From Polynucleobacter sp. Tro8-14-1 (GTDB taxonomy: Bacteria; Pseudomonadota; Gammaproteobacteria; Burkholderiales; Burkholderiaceae): 64,000 nt of DNA. Positions 33,926 through 43,190 of the stretch are shown in pieces. The stretch is from assembly GCF_018881655.1 (NCBI RefSeq), contig NZ_JACVPX010000009.1, positions 67,002 to 131,001 of the forward strand, in the 5' to 3' direction. Numbering within the stretch: the stretch's first letter is position 1; the number at the start of each line of letters is the position of its first letter. The translations under genes and the position numbers were made by a program. The notes beneath the pieces are model-generated. The model ran no database searches. It was not told the origin of the DNA and saw only the letters and a list, made by a program, of their open reading frames with translations.

Positions 33926-35064
33926 TTTTGACCTCCCGCTTTGTTACCCGGGAAATACTCACGAATCCGCCTTGGCAGTAAACCATCGGGACGGAATAGC
34001 AAGATCAAGATCACCACGATGGCATATAGCAAGAAGCGGTATTCCTGAATAAACTGAAGCTTCTCAGGAAGAATCACCACAATGGCTGCCGCAGGAATGA
34101 TTCCCCATGGATTACCAATGCCGCCCAAAATCACAATCGATACCAAAATCAAAGAGTCGGCAAAGGTAAAGTTATTGGGGGCAACATAGGCAGTCATCAT
34201 TCCATAGAGCGCTCCCGCCATACCAGCAATGAAGTTACCCAATGTAAATGCCACCACCTTCCAGTGCGCAATATTCACACCAAAAGTAGAAGCTGCAATT
34301 TCATCAGTACGGACCATATCCATACTTAAGCCTATCCATGAGCGCTCTAAGTTCCGGGTAATTCTGAAGCTAGCGATTAATAAGATTAATGCGATCAGTA
34401 GATAAGGGATGTAAAAAGACAGCTCAAAACCAGCAATGTCCAAGCCATCAGATAAATTCCAGCCAAAAATAGTGAGCGGAGGGATCTTCAATCCCTGTGG
34501 GCCGCCCAGAGTGTCATTCACTTCCAAGAAATTTCGGAATAGGATGCCAAATGCAATAGTCACTAATGCTGCATAGTGCCCGCGAGTTCTCAATACAGGA
34601 TAAATCAAGATAGAACCAATTAAGGCAGAGATGCTAGCAGCGATAAATAGAACCAGCAAATGCGGGATCGCTGTGTGCGTCGCCAATATTGCAGCGGTAT
34701 AACTGCCGATACCAAAGAAAGCGGCGCCTGCAAAGTTCACGATGCCGACATAACCAAATTGAATGTTTAAGCCAAGGCAAACAATGGAATAGATCAGCAC
34801 TGTAGCGAGCATCAACAGCGCAAAGTGAGAATTGTGGAACACCAGCATGGTTATAAGCACGCCTGCAATCGAGGCATAAGCAGGAAACTGCGGATGCTCT
34901 CTTACGGCAAGCGCAAGCTTATCCATCAACCCTAATTTTTTACCAACCAAACTAGTTGCAAATGCAAGGATTACGAGAGCGCCAACTTCTAACTGGTTTT
35001 CAGAGCCCAACAATAAAATGCAATAGACCAGGCAGGCAATGAAGGCAGATATTAATAACTTCAC
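33922..35064 (-). CDS. livM: Branched-chain-type amino acid ABC transporter permease LivM
   Basis: 380 residues with about ten membrane segments and the LivM pattern GLNIQFGYVGIVNFAGAAFF, and the EAA-like region GNFIAGMAGALYGMMTAYV before a last loop GGIGNPWGIIPAAAIV. Overlaps livG by 4 nt and follows livH by 2 bp. It is the second permease of the pair. Confidence 0.93.
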   Translation of the reverse strand: MKLLISAFIACLVYCILLLGSENQLEVGALVILAFATSLVGKKLGLMDKLALAVREHPQFPAYASIAGVLITMLVFHNSHFALLMLATVLIYSIVCLGLNIQFGYVGIVNFAGAAFFGIGSYTAAILATHTAIPHLLVLFIAASISALIGSILIYPVLRTRGHYAALVTIAFGILFRNFLEVNDTLGGPQGLKIPPLTIFGWNLSDGLDIAGFELSFYIPYLLIALILLIASFRITRNLERSWIGLSMDMVRTDEIAASTFGVNIAHWKVVAFTLGNFIAGMAGALYGMMTAYVAPNNFTFADSLILVSIVILGGIGNPWGIIPAAAIVVILPEKLQFIQEYRFLLYAIVVILILLFRPDGLLPRRIREYFPGNKAGGQK

Positions 35065-35066
35065 AC

Positions 35067-35999
35067 TTAAACTCGCTCGCTGGATTTTTCAGAAATCAAG
35101 CCTGTAGGCTTTAATCCCATGATGATGATAATTACTGCAAATGCAAAGACATCCTTATAGGCGCTAGGAACGCTCGGCATGATGGCGGGTAACAAAACAG
35201 CGCCAATCGTTTGGAGTCCTGCAAATAAAAACCCTCCCACAATTGCTCCATAGAAATTTCCCAAGCCGCCAACTACCGCAGCCGAGAAGCCAATCACACC
35301 TAGCAATAAACCCATGCTGAAATTGACTTCGTTGTAATACAGGCCGTTCATTAAGCCAGCTAATGCAGCCAAGGCTGAACCCAACATGAATGTGATCAAG
35401 ACAATTCGATGGAAGTTAATGCCCATAATGCGTGCTGTTTCGCTATCTTGTGCAACCGCACGAATAGCTAAGCCAATCTTGCTCTTGGTGATCAGGCGTT
35501 GAACGGCAATAATGATTAAGACGCCGGTGATAAGCAAGATAAGACTGTCGGAGCGCAACGTAAATTCACCGAGAGCAATGCCGTCTACAGGCAGTAACTT
35601 TGGAAAAGGTTTTGGATTCGATCCATTTGGATAAAACAAACGGACTAATTCACGCAGCGCTAGGCCCAACATCAAAGTTACCAATAAGGTGTTGATTGGG
35701 GGCGCTTTCTGCAAAGGCAGAATGAGGTAGCGCGCAATGACTGCGCCAAGAAAGGCTGCAACAGCCAGACTCACTACTATTAACACTAGAAGCTGTAGCC
35801 AAGGAGAAGTAAAGGTCTCGGCTATACCGATATAAGCGGTGAGGCCAGCAAAGGCCCCCACCATGAGGATGTCACCATGAGAAAACTTAATGACATCTAA
35901 AACACCGAAGTAGAGGGTAAATCCAACTGCCACGATTGCATAAATTACACCCAACATCAAACCATTGAGCAAGTACTGCAAAAAAATATCAAATGACAT
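35067..35999 (-). CDS. livH: Branched-chain-type amino acid ABC transporter permease LivH
   Basis: 310 residues with about eight membrane segments: MLGVIYAIVAVGFTLYFGVL near the N-terminus, and GLMNGLYYNEVNFSMGLLLG with VVGGLGNFYGAIVGGF near the C-terminus. It is the first permease of the operon, 31 bp after the binding-protein gene. Length and topology are normal for LivH. Confidence 0.93.
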   Translation of the reverse strand: MSFDIFLQYLLNGLMLGVIYAIVAVGFTLYFGVLDVIKFSHGDILMVGAFAGLTAYIGIAETFTSPWLQLLVLIVVSLAVAAFLGAVIARYLILPLQKAPPINTLLVTLMLGLALRELVRLFYPNGSNPKPFPKLLPVDGIALGEFTLRSDSLILLITGVLIIIAVQRLITKSKIGLAIRAVAQDSETARIMGINFHRIVLITFMLGSALAALAGLMNGLYYNEVNFSMGLLLGVIGFSAAVVGGLGNFYGAIVGGFLFAGLQTIGAVLLPAIMPSVPSAYKDVFAFAVIIIIMGLKPTGLISEKSSERV

Positions 36000-36030
36000 G
36001 CAAAATTACCCTCTTCTACTACGATTTCAA

Positions 36031-37182
36031 TTACTGACCTAACTTACGCTGCTTCTTAGCATAGAGACTATCTTCCCAGAGAACCCATTTGCCATCTTGC
36101 GCAACATACTTAGAGATCAAAGGAACAATGTTTTGACGATGATCATCAAAACTGACTTTGCCAATAATCGTTTCTACGTTTTGGGTATTGTTTAAAACTT
36201 CCATTACCTTCTTACGATTAGGGCCTGCCTTTTCAATTGCAGCCATGATCAAATTAGTAGCGGTATAGGCAAAAGGACCGTAGGCTTCAGGCGCATCCGG
36301 ATACTTTTGTTGTGAATACTTGGCAATGAACTCAAGTCCACCTGGGAGTTTTTCCCATGGCGCGCCTTCGATGAAAGACAAAGAGCCTTCAGATAATTTA
36401 CCCAGGCCCTCGATGTAAGCATCAGACTTAATTCCAGAGGTTCCTTCAAATACGGCCTTGATACCCAAGCGATCCATTTGTGTGCGGATACGAATACCAA
36501 TTGGTGTGAGACCGCCAAAGTAAACCACTTCAGGATTCAACTGCTTGATTTTGGTTAATTCAGCCGTGAAATCTTGTTGATCGGCAGTGACACCAAAGGT
36601 GCCCAAGATCTGACCGCCATTTTTAGTGAGGAACTGAGAGAAATACTTATTGTGACCTTTGCCGTAATCGGTAGTGTCATGAATGATGACCCACTTCTTG
36701 TAGCCTAAGCCAGTTAAGAATTTTGCTGCCACTTCATTTTGATTAATCATCGTACCGTTTACGCGATGAATCTCTTTATAGTCATTACCATAAGTGATTT
36801 CAGGTAGAACAGCACCCCACACCATCACTGGTAATCCAAACTTATGATAAACATCGACAGTGCTCATTGCGACTGCTGAACAGTAATGGGTTACACCTGC
36901 GATGATAGAGCTATCTGACGCAATTTTCGTAGCCACTTGAACACCTACGTTTGGCTTGCACTCATCATCTGCAATAACCAATTCATACTTATATTTAGCA
37001 TTCGGGTCTTGGTTTTTGAGGCGAACTGCTAGATCAGCAGAATTACGACCGCCAATCCCATTTGCAGAAACACCTCCGGTCAACGGCCCAATGTAGGCAA
37101 TCTTGACCGTATCTTTAGCCGATACAGAAAAAGAAAGGCTGGAACACAAAGCAAGAAGCAAGCCAGATACCAGTGACTTCAT
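36031..37182 (-). CDS. Periplasmic binding protein of the amino acid ABC transporter
   Basis: 383 residues: signal peptide (about 1-22), then the Leu/Ile/Val-type binding fold (IAYIGPLTGGVSANGIGGRN, VIIHDTTDYGKGHNKYF, EAYGPFAYTATNLIMAAIE). It opens the operon of five transport genes plus an M20 deacylase. The ligand is probably an amino acid or acyl-amide; LivK itself is not proven. The promoter should be in the 217 bp shared with lrgA. Confidence 0.88.
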   Translation of the reverse strand: MKSLVSGLLLALCSSLSFSVSAKDTVKIAYIGPLTGGVSANGIGGRNSADLAVRLKNQDPNAKYKYELVIADDECKPNVGVQVATKIASDSSIIAGVTHYCSAVAMSTVDVYHKFGLPVMVWGAVLPEITYGNDYKEIHRVNGTMINQNEVAAKFLTGLGYKKWVIIHDTTDYGKGHNKYFSQFLTKNGGQILGTFGVTADQQDFTAELTKIKQLNPEVVYFGGLTPIGIRIRTQMDRLGIKAVFEGTSGIKSDAYIEGLGKLSEGSLSFIEGAPWEKLPGGLEFIAKYSQQKYPDAPEAYGPFAYTATNLIMAAIEKAGPNRKKVMEVLNNTQNVETIIGKVSFDDHRQNIVPLISKYVAQDGKWVLWEDSLYAKKQRKLGQ

Positions 37183-37239
37183 GTTGAATCTCCTGTTTAT
37201 TAATATGAACTGCTATTTTCAGACCAGTGTAGCAAGGTT

Positions 37240-37249
37240 TTGTATACAA
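37240..37249. promoter_or_regulatory. Candidate GntR-type operator
   Basis: TTGTATACAA is a perfect 10-bp palindrome 58 bp before the binding-protein gene start, in the divergent region shared with lrgA. The form resembles operators of GntR (FCD) regulators. No regulator gene is adjacent. Confidence 0.4.
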
Positions 37250-37399
37250 GATATTGGCTGGAATCCTCAGGACATCCCTGAATAGTTCAAATCTAACTTA
37301 GATAGCCATGGGGCAGCTTCAGAAAACCCCTTCTTTGGTGCCTCAGGCACTGAGATGGTTATCTGGGCACTCTATTCACGCAGGCGGTAAGATAGATAC

Positions 37400-37747
37400 A
37401 TGATTTTTGGTCTTGTACAAATCCTTCTCTTTCAAAGCTTGGGTGAACTTGTTTCTAAGTTCCTTTTGCCGACGCTCCCTGGCCCGGTCATTGGATTAGT
37501 TCTCTTGGTGCTGTGGCTTGTTTTGCGCAAAGGAATTAATGCCGACTTAGCTATGGTGGGTGATGGCTTTAGTCAGTACCTTGGACTTCTCTTTGTTCCA
37601 GCTGCCGTTGGCGTGGTGCTTTTCTTGCCACAGCTCAAGGCAAATGCATGGGCCATTATTAGCGCCCTCATTGGTAGCGTCATCCTCACTATTGCCTCTA
37701 GCGCGTTAGTCGCCCGTTTATTGAGCAAGAAAGAGCCTCATGAGTGA
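37400..37747 (+). CDS. lrgA: CidA/LrgA-family membrane protein
   Basis: 115 residues with four hydrophobic segments, typical holin-like CidA/LrgA: LVSKFLLPTLPGPVIGLVLL and GLLFVPAAVGVVLF. It works with LrgB in membrane homeostasis or export of small acids. It overlaps lrgB by 8 nt, so they are coupled. Confidence 0.9.
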   Translation: MIFGLVQILLFQSLGELVSKFLLPTLPGPVIGLVLLVLWLVLRKGINADLAMVGDGFSQYLGLLFVPAAVGVVLFLPQLKANAWAIISALIGSVILTIASSALVARLLSKKEPHE

Positions 37748-38468
37748 AAAGCACTCCATCGTCGAGATTTGGGTTTACTTATCAGGTAGCCCGCTTTTTG
37801 CCTTGTTCATTACGCTAGCGGCTTATCAAATTGGACTCAGTATTTATAAGGCTAGTCATCAGAATCCATTGGCCAATCCAGTAGCAATTGCAATTTTGAT
37901 TGTGGCAAGCACAATTCAATTTATTGAAATGCCCTACTCAACCTATTTTGAGGGTGCGCAGTTTATTCACTTTCTATTAGGTTCCGCGACAGTATCTTTA
38001 GCTATCCCCATCTACAGAGGATTGAGCAGCCTTAAAGGGAGATCACTCCCCTTGATTGCTTCGCTATGTACTGGCGGATTAGTGTCGATCATTAGTGCGG
38101 TAGGCATTGCTACCGTGCTTGGCGCAGACTCCAGTATCACTGGTGCTATGTATCCCAAATCAGTCACTGCACCAATTGCTATGGGTATCGCAGAGCGTAT
38201 TGGTGTGTCGCCCACCCTGACAGCTATCTTTGCAGTGAGCACCGGAATACTAGGCGCTATTTTGGCGCCCTTTGTCCTGAATGCATTGGGTATGAAGGCT
38301 TGGTGGCAAAGAGGTTTTGCGATTGGTATTGGCGCTCATGGTATCGGCACTTCACGTGCATTTAGCATTCATCCTGAAGCAGGAACGTATGCAAGCCTAG
38401 CAATGGGCATGAATGGCGTGGTGAGCGCTATTGCTATCCCAGTGATTTATCACCTATTTAATAAGTGA
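37740..38468 (+). CDS. lrgB: LrgB-family membrane protein
   Basis: 242 residues with about seven membrane segments and the family signature SVTAPIAMGIAERIG and GIGAHGIGTSRAF. It is overlapped at its start by lrgA. Proposed roles include antiholin action and pyruvate/glycolate export; the choice cannot be made here. It is convergent with the aminotransferase. Confidence 0.93.
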   Translation: MSEKHSIVEIWVYLSGSPLFALFITLAAYQIGLSIYKASHQNPLANPVAIAILIVASTIQFIEMPYSTYFEGAQFIHFLLGSATVSLAIPIYRGLSSLKGRSLPLIASLCTGGLVSIISAVGIATVLGADSSITGAMYPKSVTAPIAMGIAERIGVSPTLTAIFAVSTGILGAILAPFVLNALGMKAWWQRGFAIGIGAHGIGTSRAFSIHPEAGTYASLAMGMNGVVSAIAIPVIYHLFNK

Positions 38469-38491
38469 TAGGTCTCTGTTTTTTAATCCAC

Positions 38492-39841
38492 TTATTTAAT
38501 CTGCATCGCTACGTCAATAGCATCACTTAAAACGCTACACATAAACTCGATCTCTTCAGGCTTAGAGATAAATGGAGGCCCAACGGCAATAGCGTCACCC
38601 GCTACTCTCACTAAAGTGCCTCTTTCGATACAGGCCTCAAGCACCTTCATGGAACGAAGACCAGGCTTTCCTGGCACAGGGTCAAGCTCAACAGCGCCAG
38701 ATAAACCAAAGTTACGGATATCCAAAATGCCTGACTTGCCCTTTAATGCATGCAATCCATTCTCAAGAACTGGCTCAAGCGCTTTAGCCCGATTGACTAA
38801 ATCATCAGACTCAAAGATATCGAGTACTGCGTGGCCAGCAGCTGCTGGAATTGGATGACCCGAATAGGTGTAGCCATGGAAAAATTCAATCGCTTGCTCT
38901 TGACCACCATTCGCAATAATGTTGTCGTAAATATCGCCACGCACAATCACCCCGCCCATGGGAATAACACCATTGGTAATTCCTTTAGCAAACGTAATCA
39001 TGTCGGGTGTCACACCAAAACGATCGGCACCGAAATTTGCGCCTAAGCGCCCAAAGCCAGTAATCACCTCATCAAAGATCAGCAAAATACCGTGCTTAGT
39101 ACAGATTTCACGAATCTTTTGTAAATAGCCATCCGGTGGAACTATTACTCCGGTTGATCCCTGTACAGGCTCCATGATGACAGCGGCAATCGTATTGGCA
39201 TCATGAAGAGCCACAATCTTTTCTAACTCTTCTGCCAAATGGGCGCCCCACTTAGGCTGCCCTTTTGAGAAAGCCATCTGCGAAAGATTTAACGTGTGTG
39301 GCAAATGATCTACGCCGGGCATCATCATGCTGGCAAACATTTTGCGATTGGCGACCATGCCGCCTACGGATATACCGGCAATACCAACACCGTGATAAGC
39401 GCGATCTCGACCAATCAGTCGAATACGGGATGCATTACCCATTACTCGGTGATAACCAATAGCGATCTTCAATGCAGTATCAACCGCCTCAGAACCAGAG
39501 TTAGTGAAAAATACTTTGTCCAATCCCTCTGGTGCCATCTTCGCAATTCGACTAGCCAAGCTAAAAGTGGTTTCGCTGGCCATCTGAAACGCAGGGCAAT
39601 AATCCATCGTTTCAAACTGCTTTTGAATAGCTGCACCAATACGTGGATCAGCATGCCCCAATGGAGAGCACCACAGCCCAGATAAGCCATCAAATAGCTT
39701 ACGACCCTGATCATCAAAGTAGTAAGCTCCCTTAGCTGACTGCATGATCTTCGGATGGTGCTGAAAGTAGCGGTTAGGTGTAAATGGCAGCCAATAAGCT
39801 GACATATCAATTCCGCTGCTTGTTTTATTCATTGTTGTCAT
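38492..39841 (-). CDS. Class III (omega) aminotransferase
   Basis: 449 residues of PLP fold type I. The lysine that binds PLP is in ITFAKGITNGVIPMGG, the ring-contact Asp in LLIFDEVITGFGRLG, and the N-terminal WLPFTPNRYFQHHPK fits beta-alanine:pyruvate aminotransferases. It transfers an amino group from an omega-amino acid or polyamine to pyruvate. It is divergent from the Bug protein, 80 bp apart. The exact amine is not known. Confidence 0.88.
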   Translation of the reverse strand: MTTMNKTSSGIDMSAYWLPFTPNRYFQHHPKIMQSAKGAYYFDDQGRKLFDGLSGLWCSPLGHADPRIGAAIQKQFETMDYCPAFQMASETTFSLASRIAKMAPEGLDKVFFTNSGSEAVDTALKIAIGYHRVMGNASRIRLIGRDRAYHGVGIAGISVGGMVANRKMFASMMMPGVDHLPHTLNLSQMAFSKGQPKWGAHLAEELEKIVALHDANTIAAVIMEPVQGSTGVIVPPDGYLQKIREICTKHGILLIFDEVITGFGRLGANFGADRFGVTPDMITFAKGITNGVIPMGGVIVRGDIYDNIIANGGQEQAIEFFHGYTYSGHPIPAAAGHAVLDIFESDDLVNRAKALEPVLENGLHALKGKSGILDIRNFGLSGAVELDPVPGKPGLRSMKVLEACIERGTLVRVAGDAIAVGPPFISKPEEIEFMCSVLSDAIDVAMQIK

Positions 39842-39921
39842 GCGTTTCTCTATTTGATCTTTTTAAAACTAGATTCTGAATTTCAAATACTATATTACTC
39901 ATCTCACTCTCGGATCATTAA

Positions 39922-40902
39922 ATGCGCTATTTCAAATCCCTCATCCTTGGCTCCTTAGGACTGTTGACTTTCAGTAACTTGGCGCTTGCCGCCTCCGATA
40001 CAGATTGGCCTAAAAAACCGATTGTTGCGATTGTGTCCTTTCCTGCAGGCGGATCTACTGATATCTTTGCGCGCAGCGTGACGGCCCCACTGGCGGAAGC
40101 ATTGGGTCAATCCATCGTTGTCGAAAACAAACCAGGCGCCGGTGGAATGATTGGCTTACAAGCCGCTGCTAAAGCCGCTCCGGATGGCTACACCATCAAC
40201 ATTAGTGCGCTGACAAATCAATCGATTTCTTCAGCCCTATTTAAAAATCCGCCGGCTGATTTGCAGAAAGATTTTGTTCCGGTGGCATTAATTGGAACAA
40301 TTCCTCATTTAATTGTGGTGAACCCAAGCGTTCCAGCAAAGAATCTCCCGGAGCTTATTGCATTTATCAAATCTAAAAAGGGTGACTTTAATTACGCATC
40401 TCAAGGTAATGGCAGTCTCTCCCACTTAGAGTCCACTTTGTTTATGCAACGTATCGGCGCAACAGGAACCCATATCCCCTATAAGGGCAGCAGTTTTGCT
40501 TTGCCAGATTTGATTGCGGGCAACACCCTGATGATGTTTGATAGTGTGACTGCCTCATTGCCCCATATCCAGAGTGGTAAGCTACGCCCGATTGCGATCG
40601 CCGCAGCAGAACGCTCCCCTTTATTGCCCAATGTTCCCACTCTCGGACAAGATGGTATGAAGCAGTTTGATGTGGAAAACTTCTATGCGGTATATGTTCC
40701 CAAAGGAACTTCTCCAGTAATCATTGCAAAATTAGAAAAAGAAATTCGTAAAATTCTCACGAATCCTGATTTCAAAGCGCGTATGGCAGCCCAAGGTATT
40801 CATCCTCAGTTTGCAAACTCCGAAAAATTGTCTGAAATCACCGCAAGTGAAGCCAGCAAATGGGATAAGGCTGTAAAGTCAGCGAATGTTAAAGTAGATT
40901 AA
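39922..40902 (+). CDS. Bug-family (TctC-like) periplasmic binding protein
   Basis: 326 residues: signal peptide (about 1-24), then the Bug signature WPKKPIVAIVSFPAGGSTD, VVENKPGAGGMIGLQAAAKA and DGYT. The family is greatly expanded in Burkholderiales and binds carboxylates or amino acids. No TctA/TctB membrane genes are next to it. The gamma-glutamyltransferase gene starts 22 bp after it, so the protein may deliver or sense a gamma-glutamyl compound; that is inferred from position. Confidence 0.9.
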   Translation: MRYFKSLILGSLGLLTFSNLALAASDTDWPKKPIVAIVSFPAGGSTDIFARSVTAPLAEALGQSIVVENKPGAGGMIGLQAAAKAAPDGYTINISALTNQSISSALFKNPPADLQKDFVPVALIGTIPHLIVVNPSVPAKNLPELIAFIKSKKGDFNYASQGNGSLSHLESTLFMQRIGATGTHIPYKGSSFALPDLIAGNTLMMFDSVTASLPHIQSGKLRPIAIAAAERSPLLPNVPTLGQDGMKQFDVENFYAVYVPKGTSPVIIAKLEKEIRKILTNPDFKARMAAQGIHPQFANSEKLSEITASEASKWDKAVKSANVKVD

Positions 40903-40924
40903 GTCGTTAAATAGATAAGCTCTT

Positions 40925-42511
40925 ATGTTGATATCCCCTCCTTTTGGAAGTCGTGCCCCTGTTCTAGCTAAAAACACTGTTGCGAGCTCTCAACCACTTG
41001 CCACTCAAGCAGGCATCGAGGCTCTGCAGAGTGGTGGCAACGCAGTGGATGCAGCACTTGCAACTGCAATCACACTGACTGTAGTTGAGCCTACGATGAA
41101 TGGGATAGGCGGAGATGGTTTTGCAATCCTCTGGGATGGTAAGAAGATCCATGGCTTAAATGCCTCTGGCCGAGCCCCTGCTGCTTGGAAGCCAGAGTAT
41201 TTTGCTGGTAAATCTGCGATGGATCTCATTGGCTGGAATACAGTCACCGTCCCCGGCATGGTTGCTGGCTGGATTGAACTCTCCAGAAAGTTTGGCAAGC
41301 TTCCGTTTGCGCAATTGTTTAAACGTGCGATTGACTATGCGGAAAATGGTTTTCCGGTTTCACCTGTTATCGCTCGTCAATGGCGTGAGGCTATTCCGAT
41401 TCTAAAAAACCAACCGGGATTTACAGAATCCTTCTTAGTTGATGGCAAAGCACCTCAAGCCGGACAAATCTGGAAATACCCCGCACAAGCCAAAACCTTA
41501 AAAGAAATTGCCGCTACAGAAGGCGATTCTTTTTATAAGGGTCCGCTTGCACAAAGTATGGTGGACTTTGCAGGGGCTACTGGCGGTTGCTTCACTATGC
41601 AAGACTTCGCCGATAACCAGCCAGAATGGGTTGAGCCTTTAGCCTTCGATTATGGTGATTACACTCTCCATGAAATTCCGCCAAACGGATCTGGTATCGC
41701 CGCTCAAATTGCCTTAGGTATTCTGCAAGCAGCCAATGTGAAGCAATACCCTGCTAACTCAGCGCAACGCATTCATTTGCAAATTGAAGCCATGCGGATG
41801 GCGTTTGCTGATGTTTATGCCTACGTTTCTGATGCACGCTCCATGCAAATGCCAGTGAGCTCCCTATTAGATCGGAATTACTTAGCTAGTCGCGCAGCCA
41901 TGATTGATCACAATAATGCTGGTAGCTATGAGCCTGGAGATCCTCATTCTGGTGGCACTGTTTACCTATGCGCCGCCGATGAATCCGGCATGATGATTTC
42001 GTATATTCAATCTAACTTCAAAGGTTTTGGTTCTGGGGTGGTAGCCCCGGGCGGTATTGCTTTTCATAATCGTGGCATGAGCTTCAGATTAGAAGATGGA
42101 CACCCTAACCAAGTTGCGCCAGGCAAGCGCCCTTTCCACACTATTCTTCCCGCCTTCCTCACCAAGAATGGCAAACCTACTATGGCATTTGGCGTAATGG
42201 GTGGCAATATGCAGCCGCAGGGTCATATTCAATTCGTGATGCGCTTTGTGGATGAATACCTCAATCCACAAGCCTGTTCTGATGCGCCTCGCTGGCGTAT
42301 TGATGATGTAGGCAAGCTCACTGTGGAAGCGGCAATGCCCCAGAGCGTGGTTGATGGATTGAAAGCGCTAGGACATGAGGTTGCTGTACAACCAGCAAAC
42401 AGCTTGGACTTTGGTAGCGCACAAGCAATTGCCAAGCTCTCAGAAGATGCCGACTCTGCTTTTATTGCTGGCAGTGATCACCGTAGAGATGGATTGGCAG
42501 CTGGCTTCTAA
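40925..42511 (+). CDS. ggt: Gamma-glutamyltransferase
   Basis: 528 residues of the Ntn-hydrolase GGT family. VASSQPLATQAGIEALQSGG at the start, the autoprocessing/nucleophile threonine in DPHSGGTVYLCAADESG (about residue 345) and the C-terminal GGNMQPQGHIQF. There is no obvious signal peptide, unlike many periplasmic GGTs; it may be cytoplasmic, as in GGT-like enzymes of this type. It transfers or hydrolyses gamma-glutamyl groups, e.g. of glutathione. It forms a pair with the Bug gene. Confidence 0.9.
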   Translation: MLISPPFGSRAPVLAKNTVASSQPLATQAGIEALQSGGNAVDAALATAITLTVVEPTMNGIGGDGFAILWDGKKIHGLNASGRAPAAWKPEYFAGKSAMDLIGWNTVTVPGMVAGWIELSRKFGKLPFAQLFKRAIDYAENGFPVSPVIARQWREAIPILKNQPGFTESFLVDGKAPQAGQIWKYPAQAKTLKEIAATEGDSFYKGPLAQSMVDFAGATGGCFTMQDFADNQPEWVEPLAFDYGDYTLHEIPPNGSGIAAQIALGILQAANVKQYPANSAQRIHLQIEAMRMAFADVYAYVSDARSMQMPVSSLLDRNYLASRAAMIDHNNAGSYEPGDPHSGGTVYLCAADESGMMISYIQSNFKGFGSGVVAPGGIAFHNRGMSFRLEDGHPNQVAPGKRPFHTILPAFLTKNGKPTMAFGVMGGNMQPQGHIQFVMRFVDEYLNPQACSDAPRWRIDDVGKLTVEAAMPQSVVDGLKALGHEVAVQPANSLDFGSAQAIAKLSEDADSAFIAGSDHRRDGLAAGF

Positions 42512-42518
42512 TAAAGAA

Positions 42519-42857
42519 CTAAATAGCAAAAGCCTCTTGTAGCACGCCAAGACTGGCAGATAGGGTTTTTGGATTGCTCTTGCCCACTTTCTTGACTAAG
42601 CGCGCTTTATCAACAGCTCTGATTTGATCTAAAAGAATCAGCCCCCTCTTACCATCATGCGTAATAGATACCCGAAAGCCCGCAGGTCTACCCTTGCTAG
42701 TCATGGGCGCAACAATGATGGTGCGCAAATGGTCATTTAACTCTTGAGGTGATACCACAATACAAGGACGTGTTTTTTTAATTTCACTTCCGATCGTAGG
42801 ATCTAAATTGATAAGCCAAATTTCTCCACGAGAAACATTGCTCTTTACCAAACCCAA
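42519..42857 (-). CDS. MazF/PemK-family mRNA-cleaving toxin
   Basis: 112 residues with the MazF fold: RGEIWLINLDPTIGSEIKKTRPCIVVSP, then the Thr/Ser strand TIIVAPMTSKGRPAGFRV and the last helix. It overlaps the antitoxin gene by 13 nt, as usual for translationally coupled toxin-antitoxin pairs. It cuts RNA when the antitoxin is lost. The catalytic Arg (TRP) and Thr (TSK) are present. Confidence 0.92.
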   Translation of the reverse strand: MGLVKSNVSRGEIWLINLDPTIGSEIKKTRPCIVVSPQELNDHLRTIIVAPMTSKGRPAGFRVSITHDGKRGLILLDQIRAVDKARLVKKVGKSNPKTLSASLGVLQEAFAI

Positions 42858-43135
42858 TCTCCATCTTCTTCGTTTGCAAAATCTCCAAGCACCAACTTAT
42901 CCTCGCCAACCTTAGCAAGGCTTTGGGCATCTTGAGCCCAATGCTCTCTCACAGTATTTTTAGGTTTACTTAAAACAATTTTTTCTCCGTCGACTGACAT
43001 TTCAACAATCTCCTTTATTCCAGATTGTTCAAGAATAATCTTCGGGATAACCACGCCTTTAGAGTTGCCAATAGCTCGAATAGCTACCTGCAGTGGTGCT
43101 GTAGTTTCAGCAATGGATTTATGGTTCTTATTCAT
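42845..43135 (-). CDS. AbrB/MazE-type antitoxin
   Basis: 96 residues. The SpoVT-AbrB swapped-hairpin domain is about 18-65 (AIRAIGNSKGVVIPKIILEQ, VEMSVDGEKIVLSKP), and the acidic C-terminus (DFANEEDGDWVW) is the toxin-binding tail. It binds and neutralises the MazF-type toxin and represses the operon. A perfect palindrome sits directly in front of its start. Confidence 0.9.
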   Translation of the reverse strand: MNKNHKSIAETTAPLQVAIRAIGNSKGVVIPKIILEQSGIKEIVEMSVDGEKIVLSKPKNTVREHWAQDAQSLAKVGEDKLVLGDFANEEDGDWVW

Positions 43136-43136
43136 A

Positions 43137-43155
43137 GTAATAACAATGTTATTAC
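43137..43155. promoter_or_regulatory. Operator palindrome of the toxin-antitoxin pair
   Basis: GTAATAAC-AAT-GTTATTAC is a perfect 8-bp inverted repeat with a 3-nt spacer, 1 bp upstream of the antitoxin ATG. It replaces any Shine-Dalgarno sequence. Autorepression by the MazEF complex through such a site is the known mode. Confidence 0.75.
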
Positions 43156-43190
43156 ATTACCTGGCAGACGTCAAATAAGGGAATATACCC

